Below are positions 25,701-37,694 of a stretch of 64,000 nt of DNA, piece after piece. The notes beneath the pieces were generated by a model. The model did not search any database, was not told the origin of the DNA, and worked only from the letters and a program-made list of their open reading frames with translations. The translations under genes and the position numbers were made by a program. Location: contig NC_079879.1 of assembly GCF_029227915.1 (NCBI RefSeq), positions 1,922,001 to 1,986,000 of the forward strand, in the 5' to 3' direction. Positions within the stretch are counted from its first letter, which is position 1. Each line of letters opens with the position of its first letter. The stretch is from Hydractinia symbiolongicarpus. Its lineage: Eukaryota > Cnidaria > Hydrozoa > Anthoathecata > Hydractiniidae.

Positions 25701-28335
25701 GACATTTTCAAAAACTACATGTTATTGATTTTCTAACGGTATAAGTCCGTTTCAGTTACAACGATTGCGTCACATATTTGTACCAACATGTATTTAGCGA
25801 TATTTTTCTGATATTACTAGGTTGCATCGCTTTTAACAGTGAAACGATTGACTGTGGGACTTAATTGCACTGATTTTGGACTTTGACCTTATAAATGTAA
25901 TAAATGAGCCAATTTGACTCCAAGAAACAACATTCTTCTTAATCTGACATGATTGCTGGAGCTCAGCGATTTCACAGGGTGCTTGGTAGCGCTTTAATGA
26001 AAAATTTAGATAAATATGTCATTTTGTACTGTGGGACCAATCCTACCCGTTGACGCGCGCTGAGAAAACACAGACAGCTTCAAAAACCACATTTCATTGA
26101 TTTTCTAACGGTATAAGTCCGTTTCAGCTACAACGGTTGCGTCACATATTCGTACCAACATGTATTTAGCGATATTTTTCTGATATTACTAGGTTGCATC
26201 GCTTTTAACAGTGAAGCGATTGACTGTGGGATTAATTGCACTGACTTTGGACTTTGACCTTATAAATGTGATAAATGAGGAAATTGGACTCCAAGAAATA
26301 ACATTCTTCTTAATTTGACATGATTGCTGGAACTCAGCGATTACACTAGCCGCTGTGGTAGCGCTTTAATGAAGAATTTAGATAAATATGTCATTTTGTA
26401 CTCTAGGACCAATCCTAGCCGTTAACGCGCGTTGAGAAAACATAGACAGCTTCCAAAACTACATTTCATTGATTTTCTAACGGTATAAGTCCGTTTCAGT
26501 TACAACGGTTGCGTCACATATTCGTACCAACATGTACTTAGCGATATTTTTCTGATATTACTAGGTTGCATCGCTCTTAACAGTGAAGCGATTGACTGTG
26601 GGACTTAATTGCACTGATTTTGGACTTTGACCTTATAAATGTGATAAATGAGGAAATTGGACTCCAAAAAATAACATTCTTCTTAATTTGAAATGATTGC
26701 TGGAACTCAGCGATTACACTGGGCGCTGTGGTAGCGCTTTAATGAAAAATTTAGATAAATATGTCATTTTGGCCCGAGGGACCAGTCGTAGTCGTTAGCG
26801 CGGGCTGAAGAAATAGAGACTGTTTTAAAAACTACATTTCATTGACTTTCTAACATTATCAGTCGGCTTGAGTTACAACGGTTGCGTCAGATATTCGTAC
26901 CAACATGTATTTAGCGATATTTTTCTGATATTACTAGGTTGCATCGCTTTTAACAGTGAAGCGATTGACTGTGGGACTTAATTGCACTGATTTTGGACTG
27001 TGACCTTATAAATGTGATAAATGAGGAAATTGGACTCCAAGAAAAAGCATTCTTCTTAATGTGACATGATTGCTGGAATTCAGCGATTGCACTGGGCGCT
27101 GTGGTAGCGCTTCATTTAAAAATTTAGATAAATAAGTCATTTTGAAATGTGGGACCAATCCTAGCCGCTAGCGCTCGTTGAAAAAATAGAGACATTTTCA
27201 AAAACTACATGTTATTGATTTTCTAACGGTATAAGTCCGTTTCAGTTACAACGGTTGCGTCACATATTTGTACCAACATGTATTTAGCGATATTTTTCTG
27301 ATATTACTAGGTTGCATCGCTTTTAACAGTGAAACGATTGACTGTGGGACTTAATTGCACTGATTTTGGACTTTGACCTTATAAATGTGATAAATGAGCC
27401 AATTTGACTCCAAGAAACAACATTCTTCTTAATCCGACATGATTGCTGGAACTCAGCGATTTCACAGCGTGCTTGGTAGCGCTTTAATGAAAAATTTAGA
27501 TAAATATGTCATTTTGTACTGTGGGACGAATCCTACCCGTTGACGCGCGCTGAGAAAACATAGACAGCTTCCAAAACCGCATTTCATTGATGTTCTAACG
27601 GTATAAGTCCGTTTCAGCTACAACCGTTGCGTCACATATTCGTACCAACATGTATTTAGCGATATTTTTCTGATATTACTAGGTTGCATCGCTTTTAACA
27701 GTGAAGCGATTGACTGTGGGACTTAATTGCACTGATTTTGGACTTTGACCTTATAAATGTGATAAATGAGGAAATTGGACTCCAACAAATAACATTCTTC
27801 TTAATTTGACATGATTGCTGGAACTCAGCGATTACACTAGCCGCTGTGGTAGCGCTCTAATGAAGAATTTAGATAAATATGTCATTTTGTACTATAGGAC
27901 CAATCCTAGCCGTTAATGCGCGCTGAGAAAACATAGACAGTTTCCAAAACTACATTTCATTGATTTTCTAACGGTATAAGTTCGTTTCAGTTACAACGGT
28001 TGCGTCACATATTCGTCCCAACAAGTACTTAGCGATATTTTTCTGATATTACTATGTTGCATCGCTTTTAACAGTGAAGCGATTGACTGTGGGACTTAAT
28101 TGCACTGATTTTGGACTTTGACCTTATAAATGTGATAAATGATCCAATTTGACTCTAAGAAACAACATTCTTCTTAATCTGACATGATTGCTGGAACTCA
28201 TCGATTTCACAGGGTGCTGTGGTAGCGCGTTATTTAAAAATTTAGATTAGTATGTCATTTTGTTCTGTGGGACCAATCGTAGCCCTTAGCACGCGCCGAA
28301 AAAATAGACACAGTTTCAAAAACTACATTTCATTG
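22741..28335 (+). repeat. Higher-order repeat, 15-mer version of the 14-mer
   Basis: Anchors are 22782, 23155, 23528, 23901, 24274, 24648, 25021, 25394, 25767, 26139, 26511, 26884, 27257, 27629 and 28002. It matches the preceding copy monomer by monomer except for one extra R-class monomer (24648), which resembles 1935 and 5290. The offset to the first copy changes from 5221 bp before the extra monomer to about 5594 bp after it. The left junction reads CATTGTCTTTCAAGCAG, an intermediate between CATTGACTTTC and CATTGCCTTTC. Confidence 0.87.
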
Positions 28336-30640
28336 ACTTTCTAACATTATCAGTCGGCTTGAGTTACAACGGTTGCGTCAGATATTCGTACCAACATGTA
28401 TTTAGCGATATATTTCTGATATTACTAGGTTGCATCGCTTTTAACAGTGAAGCGATTGACTGTGGGACTTAATTGCACTGATTTTGGACTTTGACCTTAT
28501 AAATGTGATAAATGAGGAAATTGGACTCCAAGAAATAACATTCTTCTTAGTTTGAAATGATTGCTGGAACTCAGCGATTACACTGGGCGCTGTGGTAGCG
28601 CTTTAATGAAAAATTTAGATAAATATGTCATTTTGGCCCGAGGGGCCAGTCGTAGTTGTTAGCGCGCGTTGAAGAAATAGAGACTGTTTCAAAAACTACA
28701 TTTCATTGCCTTTCAAGCAGTATCAGTCCGCTTGAGTTTCAACGGTTGCGTCACATATTCGTACCAACATCTAATTAGCGATATTTTTCTGATATTACTA
28801 GGTTGCATCGCTTTTAACAGTGAAACGATTGACTGTGGGACTTGTATGCACTGATTTTGGACTTTGACCTTATAAATGTGATAAATGAGCCAATTTGACT
28901 CCAAGAAACAACATTCTTCTTAATCTGACATGATTGCTGGAACTCAGCGATTACACTAGCCGCTGTGGTAGCGCTTTAATGAAGAATTTAGATAAATATG
29001 TCATTTTATACTATAGGACCAATCCTAGCCGTTAATGCGCGCTGAGAAAACATAGACAGTTTTCAAAACTACATTTCATTGCCTTTCTAACAGTATCAGT
29101 CCGCTTCAGTTTCAACGGTTGCGTCACATATTCGTACCAACATGTATTTAGCGATATTTTTCTGATATTACTAGGTTGCATCGCTTTTAACAGTGAAGCG
29201 ATTGACTGTGGGACTTAATTGCACTGATTTTGGACTTTGACCTTATAAATGTGATAAATGATCCAATTTGACTCCAAGAAACAACATTCTTCTTAATCTG
29301 ACATGATTGCTGGAACTCAGCGATTTCACAGGGTGCTGTAGTAGCGCGTTATTTAAAAATTTAGATTAGTATGTCATTTTGTACTGTGGGAGCAATCGTA
29401 GCCCTTAGCACGCGCCGAAAAAATAGACACAGTTTCAAAAACTACATTTCATTGACTTTCTAACATTATCAGTCGGCTTCAGTTACAACGGTTGCGTCAC
29501 ATATTCGTACCAACATGTATTTAGCGATATTTTTCTGATATTACTAGGTTGCATCGCTTTTAACAGTGAAGCGATTGACTGTGGGACTTAATTGCACTGA
29601 TTTTGGCCTTTCACCTTATAAATGTGATAAATGATCCAATTTGACTCCAAGAAACAACATTCTTTTTAATCTCACATGATTGCTGGAACTCAGCGATTTC
29701 ACAGGGTGCTTGGTAGCGCTTTAATGAAGAATTTAGATAAATATGTCATTTTGTACTGTGGGACCAATCCTACCCGTTCACGCGCGCTCAGAAAACATAG
29801 ACAGTTTCCAAAACTACATTTCATTGATTTTCTAACGGTATAAGTCCGTTTCAGTTACAACGGTTGCGTCACATATTCGTACCAACATGTATTTAGCGAT
29901 ATTTTTCTGATATTACTATGCTGCATCGCTTTTAACAGTGAAGCTACAGACTGTGGGACTTAATTGCACTGATTTTTGACTTTGACCTTATAAATGTGAT
30001 AAATGAGGAAATTGGACTCCAAGAAATAACATTCTTCTTAGTTTGAAATGATTGCTGGAACTCAGCGATTACACTGGGCGCTGTAGTAGCGCTTTAATGA
30101 AAAATATAGATAAATATGTCATTTTGGCCCGAGGGACCAGTCGTAGTCGTCAGCGCGGGGTGAAGAAACAGAGACTGTTTCAAAAACTACATTTCATTGC
30201 CCTTCAAGCAGTATCAGTCCGCTTGAGTTCCAACGGTTGCGTCACATATTCGTACCAACATGTAATTAGCGATATTTCTCTGATATTACTAGGTTGCATC
30301 ACTTTTAACAGTGAAAAGATTGACTGTGAGACTTAATTGAACTGATATTGGACTTTGACCTTATAAATATTATAAATGGGGCAATTGGTCTCCAAGAAAA
30401 AGCATTCTTCTTAATTTGACATGATTGCTGGAACTCAGCGATTACACTAGCCGCTATGGTAGCGCTTTAATGAAGAATTTAGATATATATGTCATTTTGT
30501 ACTATAGGACCAATCCTAGCCGTTAATGCGCGCTGAGAAAACATAGACAGTTTCCAAAACTACATTTCATTGATTTTCTAACAGTATAAGTCCGTTTCAG
30601 TTACAACGGTTGTGTCACATATTCGTACCAACATGTACTT
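28336..30640 (+). repeat. Mosaic satellite block with T-S-A exchanges
   Basis: Anchors are 28375, 28748, 29121, 29494, 29866, 30239 and 30612. The order CAACATCTAATT (28748), R-like, TTGGCCTTT with CTCACATG (29494) and TACTATGCTGC (29866) recurs in part at 36204-37323 and 39186-40304. The monomers at 29866/30239 carry the first copy of a fortuitous 94-codon open frame (30052-30336). The monomer at 29494 has an unusual run of G-to-C changes. Confidence 0.83.
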
Positions 30641-32876
30641 AGCGATATTTTTCTGATATTACTAGGTTGCATCGCTTTTAACAGTGAAGCGATTGACTGT
30701 GGTACTTAATTGCACTGATTTTGGACTTTGACCTTATAAATGTGATAAATGAGGAAATTGGACTCCAAGAAATAACATTCTTCTTAGTTTGAAATGATTG
30801 CTGGAACTCAGCGATTACACTGGGCGCTGTGGTAGCGCTTCAATGAAAAATTTTGATAAATATGTCATTTTGGCCCGAGGGGCCAGTCGTAGTCGTTAGC
30901 GCGCGCTGAAGAAATAGAGACTGTTTCAAAAACTACATTTCATTGCCTTTCAAGCAGTATCAGTCCGCTTGAGTTCCAACGGTTGCGTCACATATTCGTA
31001 CCAACATGTAATTAGCGATATTTTTCTGTCATTACTAGGTTGCATTACTTTTAACAGTGAAGCAATTGACTGTGGGGCTTAATTGGACTAATTTTGGACT
31101 TTGACCTTATAAAGACGACAAATGATCCAATTTGACTCCAAGAATCAACATTCTTCTTAATCTGACATGATTGCTGGAACTCAGCGATTTCACAGCGTGC
31201 TTGGTAGCGCTTTAATGAAAAATTTAGATAAATATGTCATTTTGTACTGTGGGACGAATCCTACCCGTTGACGCGCGCTGAGAAAACATAGACAGCTTGC
31301 AAAACCACATTTCATTGACGTTCTAACGGTATAAGTCCGTTTCAGCTGCAACGGTTGCGTCACATATTCGTACCAACATGTATTTAGCAATATTTTTCTG
31401 ATATTACTAGGTTGCATCGCTTTTAACAGTGAAGCGATTGACTGTGGGACTTAATTGCACAGATTTTGGACTTTGACCTTATAAATGTGATAAATGAGGA
31501 AATTGGACTCCAAGAAATAACATTCTTCTTAATTTGACATGATTGCTGGAACTCAGCGATTACACTAGCCGCTGTGGTAGCGCTTTAATGAAGAATTTAG
31601 ATAAATATGTCATTTTGTACTATAGGACCAATCCTAGCCGTTAATGCGCGCTGAGAAAACATAGACAGTTTCCAAAACTACATTTCATTGATTTTCTAAC
31701 GGTATAAGTCCGTTTCAGTTACAACGGTTGCGTCACATATTCGTACCAACAAGTACTTAGCGATATTTTTCTGATATTACTATGTTGCATCGCTTTTAAC
31801 AGTGAAGCGATTGACTGTGGGACTTAATTGCACTGATTTTGGACTTTGACCTTATAAATGTGATAAATGATCCAATTTGACTCTAAGAAACCACATTCTT
31901 CTTAATCTGACATGATTGCTGGAACTCAGCGATTTGACAGGGTGCTGTGGTAGCGCGTTATTTAAAAATTTAGATTAGTATGTCATTTTGTTCTGTGGGA
32001 CCAATCGTAGCCCTTAGCACGCGCCGAAAAAATAGACACCGTTTCAAAAACTACATTTCATTGACTTTCTAACATTATCAGTCGGCTTGAGTTACAACGG
32101 TTGCGTCAGATATTCGTACCAACATGTATTTAGCGATATAATTCTGATATTACTAGGTTGCATCGCTTTTAACAGTGAAGCGATTGACTGTGGGACTTAA
32201 TTGCACTGATTTTGGACTTTGACCTTATAAATGTGATAAATGAGGAAATTGGACTCCAAGAAATAATATTCTTCTTAATTTGACATGATTGCTGGAACTC
32301 AGCGATTACACTAGCCGCTGTGGTAGCGCTTTAATGAAGAATTTAGATAAATATGTCATTTTGTACTCTAGGACCAATCCTAGCCGTTAACGCGCGTTGA
32401 GAAAACATAGACAGCTTCCAAAACTACATTTCATTGATTTTCTAACGGTATAAGTCCGTTTCAGTTACAACGGTTGCGTCACATATTCGTACCAACATGT
32501 ACTTAGCGATATTTTTCTGATATTACTAGGTTGCATCGCTCTTAACAGTGAAGCGATTGACTGTGGGACTTAATTGCACTGATTTTGGACTTTGACCTTA
32601 TAAATGTGATAAATGAGGAAATTGGACTCCAAAAAATAACATTCTTCTTAATTTGAAATGATTGCTGGAACTCAGCGATTACACTGGGCGCTGTGGTAGC
32701 GCTTTAATGAAAAATTTATATAAATATGTCATTTTGGCCCGAGGGACCAGTCGTAGTCGTTAGCGCGGGCTGAAGAAATAGAGACTGTTTTAAAAACTAC
32801 ATTTCATTGACTTTCTAACATTATCAGTCGGCTTGAGTTACAACGGTTGCGTCAGATATTCGTACCAACATGTACT
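30641..32876 (+). repeat. Higher-order repeat, hexamer copy 1
   Basis: It begins in the monomer anchored at 30612 and includes anchors 30985, 31357, 31730, 32103, 32476 and 32849. It repeats 2237 bp downstream. Shared markers are TGTGGTACTTAATTG, GCTTCAATGAAAAATTT, TATAAAGACGACAAATG (31111 region and 33348 region) and CAAGTACTTAGCG with TACTATGTTGC. Confidence 0.86.
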
Positions 32877-35112
32877 TAGCGATATTTTTCTGATATTACT
32901 AGGTTGCATCGCTTTTAACAGTGAAGCGATTGACTGTGGTACTTAATTGCACTGATTTTGGACTTTGACCTTATAAATGTGATAAATGAGGAAATTGGAC
33001 TCCAAGAAATAACATTCTTCTTAGTTTGAAATGATTGCTGGAACTCAGCGATTACACTGGGTGCTGTGGTAGCGCTTCAATGAAAAATTTAGATAAATAT
33101 GTCATTTTGGCCCGAGGGGCCAGTCGTAGTCGTTAGCGCGCGCTGAAAAAATAGAGACTGTTTCAAAAACTACATTTCATTGCCTTTCAAGCAGTATCAG
33201 TCCGCTTGAGTTCCAACGGTTGCGTCACATATTCGTACCAACATGTAATTAGCGATATTTTTCTGTCATTACTAGGTTGCATTACTTTTAACAGTGAAGC
33301 AATTGACTGTGACGCTTAATTTGACTAATTTTGGACTTTGACCTTATAAAGACGACAAATGATCCAATTTGACTCCAAGAATCAACATTCTTCTTAATCT
33401 GACATGATTGCTGGAACTCAGCGATTTCACAGCGTGCTTGGTAGCGCTTTAATGAAAAATTTAGATAAATATGTCATTTTGTACTGTGGGACGAATCCTA
33501 CCCATTGACGCGCGCTGAGAAAACATAGACAGCTTGCAAAACCACATTTCATTGACGTTCTAACGGTATAAGTCCGTTTCAGCTACAACGGTTGCGTCAC
33601 ATATTCGTACCAACATGTATTTAGCAATATTTTTCTGATATTACTAGGTTGCATCGCTTTTAACAGTGAAGCGATTGACTGTGGGACTTAATTGCACAGA
33701 TTTTGGACTTTGACCTTATAAATGTGATAAATGAGGAAATTGGACTCCAAGAAATAACATTCTTCTTAATTTGACATGATTGCTGGAACTCAGCGATTAC
33801 ACTAGCCGCTGTGGTAGCGCTTTAATGAAGAATTTAGATAAATATGTCATTTTGTACTATAGGACCAATCCTAGCCGTTAATGCGCGCTGAGAAAACATA
33901 GACAGTTTCCAAAACTACATTTCATTGATTTTCTAACGGTATAAGTCCGTTTCAGTTACAACGGTTGCGTCACATATTCGTACCAACAAGTACTTAGCGA
34001 TATTTTTCTGATATTACTATGTTGCATCGCTTTTAACAGTGAAGCGATTGACTGTGGGACTTAATTGCACTGATTTTGGACTTTGACCTTATAAATGTGA
34101 TAAATGATCCAATTTGACTCTAAGAAACCACATTCTTCTTAATCTGACATGATTGCTGGAACTCAGCGATTTGACAGGGTGCTGTGGTAGCGCGTTATTT
34201 AAAAATTTAGATTAGTATGTCATTTTGTTCTGTGGGACCAATCGTAGCCCTTAGCACGCGCCGAAAAAATAGACACCGTTTCAAAAACTACATTTCATTG
34301 ACTTTCTAACATTATCAGTCGGCTTGAGTTACAACGGTTGCGTCAGATATTCGTACCAACATGTATTTAGCGATATATTTCTGATATTACTAGGTTGCAT
34401 CGCTTTTAACAGTGAAGCAATTGACTGTGGGACTTAATTGCACTGATTTTGGACTTTGACCTTATAAATGTGATAAATGAGGAAATTGGACTCCAAGAAA
34501 TAATATTCTTCTTAATTTGACATGATTGCTGGAACTCAGCGATTACACTAGCCGCTGTGGTAGCGCTTTAATGAAGAATTTAGATAAATATGTCATTTTG
34601 TACTCTAGGACCAATCCTAGCCGTTAACGCGCGTTGAGAAAACATAGACAGCTTCCAAAACTACATTTCATTGATTTTCTAACGGTATAAGTCCGTTTCA
34701 GTTACAACGGTTGCGTCACATATTCGTACCAACATGTACTTAGCGATATTTTTCTGATATTACTAGGTTGCATCGCTCTTAACAGTGAAGCGATTGACTG
34801 TGGGACTTAATTGCACTGATTTTGGACTTTGACCTTATAAATGTGATAAATGAGGAAATTGGACTCCAAAAAATAACATTCTTCTTAATTTGAAATGATT
34901 GCTGGAACTCAGCGATTACACTGGGCGCTGTGGTAGCGCTTTAATGAAAAATTTAGATAAATATGTCATTTTGGCCCGAGGGACCAGTCATAGTCGTTAG
35001 CGCGGGCTGAAGAAATAGAGACTGTTTTAAAAACTACATTTCATTGACTTTCTAACATTATCAGTCGGCTTGAGTTACAACGGTTGCGTCAGATATTCGT
35101 ACCAACATGTAT
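32877..35112 (+). repeat. Higher-order repeat, hexamer copy 2
   Basis: Anchors are 33222, 33594, 33967, 34340, 34713 and 35086, each 2237 bp after its partner in copy 1. The left junction lies inside the monomer at 32849: an S-type GCGTCAGATATTCG start runs into a P-type GTACTTAGCG continuation. Copies differ by scattered substitutions only (for example CCCATTGACG at 33501). Confidence 0.86.
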
Positions 35113-37694
35113 TTAGCGATATTTTTCTGATATTACTAGGTTGCATCGCTTTTAACAGTGAAGCGATTGACTGTGGGACTTAATTGCACTGATTTTGGAC
35201 TGTGACCTTATAAATGTGATAAATGAGGAAATTGGACTCCAAGAAAAAGCATTCTTCTTAATGTGACATGATTGCTGGAATTCAGCGATTGCACTGGGCG
35301 CTGTGGTAGCGCTTCATTTAAAAATTTAGATAAATAAGTCATTTTGAAATGTGGGACCAATCCTAGCCGCTAGCGCTCGTTGAAAAAATATAGACATTTT
35401 CAAAAACTACATGTTATTGATTTTCTAACGGTATAAGTCCGTTTCAGTTACAACGGTTGCGTCACATATTTGTACCAACATGTATTTAGCGATATTTTTC
35501 TGATATTACTAGGTTGCATCGCTTTTAACAGTGAAACGATTGACTGTGGGACTTAATTGCACTGATTTTGGACTTTGACCTTATAAATGTGATAAATGAG
35601 ACAATTTGACTCCAAGAAACAACATTCTTCTTAATCCGACATGATTGCTGGAACTCAGCGATTTCACAGCGTGCTTGGTAGCGCTTTAATGAAAAATTTA
35701 GATAAATATGTCATTTTGTACTTTGGGACGAATCCTACCCGTTGACGCGCGCTGAGAAAACATAGACAGCTTCCAAAACCGCATTTCATTGATGTTCTAA
35801 CGGTATAAGTCCGTTTCAGCTACAACAGTTGCGTCATATATTCGTACCAACATGTATTTAGCGATATTTTTCTGATATTACTAGGTTGCATCGCTTTTAA
35901 CAGTGAAGCGATTGACTGTGGGACTTAATTGCACTGATTTTGGACTTTGACCTTATAAATGTGATAAATGATCCAATTTGACTCTAAGAAACAACATTCT
36001 TCTTAATCTGACATGATTGCTGGAACTCATCGATTTCACAGGGTGCTGTGGTAGCGCGTTATTTAAAAATTTAGATTAGTATGTCATTTTGTTCTGTGGG
36101 ACCAATCGTAGCCCTTAGCACGCGCCGAAAAAATAGACACAGTTTCAAAAACTACATTTTATTGACTTTCTAACATTATCAGTCGGCTTGAGTTACAACG
36201 GTTCCGTCAGATATTCGTACCAACATGTATTTAGCGATATATTTCTGATATTACTAGGTTGCATCGCTTTTAACAGTGAAGCGCTTGACTGTGGGACTTA
36301 ATTGCACTGATTTTGGACTTTGACCTTATAAATGTGATAAATGAGGAAATTGGACTCCAAGAAATAACATTCTTCTTAGTTTGAAATGATTGCTGGAACT
36401 CAGCGATTACACTGGGCGCTGTGGTAGCGCTTTAATGAAAAATTTAGATAAATATGTCATTTTGGCCCGAGGGGCTAGTCGTAGTTGTTAGCGCGCGTTG
36501 AAGAAATAGAGACTGTTTCAAAAACTACATTTCATTGCCTTTCAAGCAGTATCAGTCCGCTTGAGTTTCAACGGTTGCGTCACATATTCGTACCAACATC
36601 TAATTAGCGATATTTTTCTGATATTACTAGGTTGCATCGCTTTTAACAGTGAAACGATTGACTGTGGGACTTAATTGCACTGATTTTGGACTTTGACCTT
36701 ATAAATGTGATAAATGAGCCAATTTGACTCCAAGAAACAACATTCTTCTTAATCTGACATGATTGCTGGAACTCAGCGATTACACTAGCCGCTGTGGTAG
36801 CGCTTTAATGAGGAATTTAGATAAATATGTCATTTTATACTATAGGACCAATCCTAGCCGTTAATGCGCGCTGAGAAAACATAGACAGTTTCCAAAACTA
36901 CATTTCATTGCCTTTCTAACAGTATCAGTCCGCTTCAGTTACAACGGTTGCGTCACATATTCGTACCAACATGTATTTAGCGATATTTTTCTGATATTAC
37001 TTGGTTGCATCGCTTTTAACAGTGAAGCGATTGACTGTGGGACTTAATTGCACTGATTTTGGACTTTGACCTTATAAATGTGATAAATGATCCAATTTGA
37101 CTCCAAGAAACAACATTCTTCTTAATCTGACATGATTGCTGGAACTCAGCGATTTCACAGGGTGCTGTAGCAGCGCGTTATTTAAAAATTTAGATTAGTA
37201 TGTCATTTTGTACTGTGGGACCAATCGTAGCCCTTAGCACGCGCCGAAAAAATAGACACAGTTTCAAAAACTACATTTCATTGACTTTCTAACATTATCA
37301 GTCGGCTTCAGTTACAACGGTTGCGTCACATATTCGTACCAACATGTATTTAGCGATATTTTTCTGATATTACTAGGTTGCATCGCTTTTAACAGTGAAG
37401 CGATTGACTGTGGGACTTAATTGCACTGATTTTGGCCTTTGACCTTATAAATGTGATAAATGATCCAATTTGACTCCAAGAAACAACATTCTTCTTAATC
37501 TCACATGATTGCTGGAACTCAGCGATTTCACAGGGTGCTTGGTAGCGCTTTAATGAAGAATTTAGATAAATATGTCATTTTGTACTGTGGGACCAATCCT
37601 ACCCGTTCACGCGCGCTGAGAAAACATAGACAGTTTCCAAAACTACATTTCATTGATTTTCTAACGGTATAAGTCCGTTTCAGTTACAACGGTT
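34713..37694 (+). repeat. Higher-order repeat, 8-mer copy
   Basis: Anchors are 34713, 35086, 35459, 35831, 36204, 36577, 36950 and 37323. It overlaps the end of the hexamer block, so higher-order units of different lengths share monomers. It matches the following block at an offset of 2982 bp. The monomer at 35831 is a hybrid: its first part matches 27629 and its second part (GATCCAATTTGACTCTAAG, CTCATCGATTTC) matches 28002, implying loss of one monomer relative to the 15-mer. Confidence 0.84.

Noticed and set aside
30052-30336. 94-aa open frame, repeated at 42729-43013, 44595-44879 and 50191-50475
   Set aside because: It lies wholly inside two adjacent satellite monomers, starts at TTG directly after TGA (unlikely in a eukaryote), has no recognisable domain and is closed by stops in most other monomers. 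Recurrence is explained by repeat amplification.
31190-31417. 75-aa minus-strand open frame
   Set aside because: Satellite-derived chance frame in one variant monomer.
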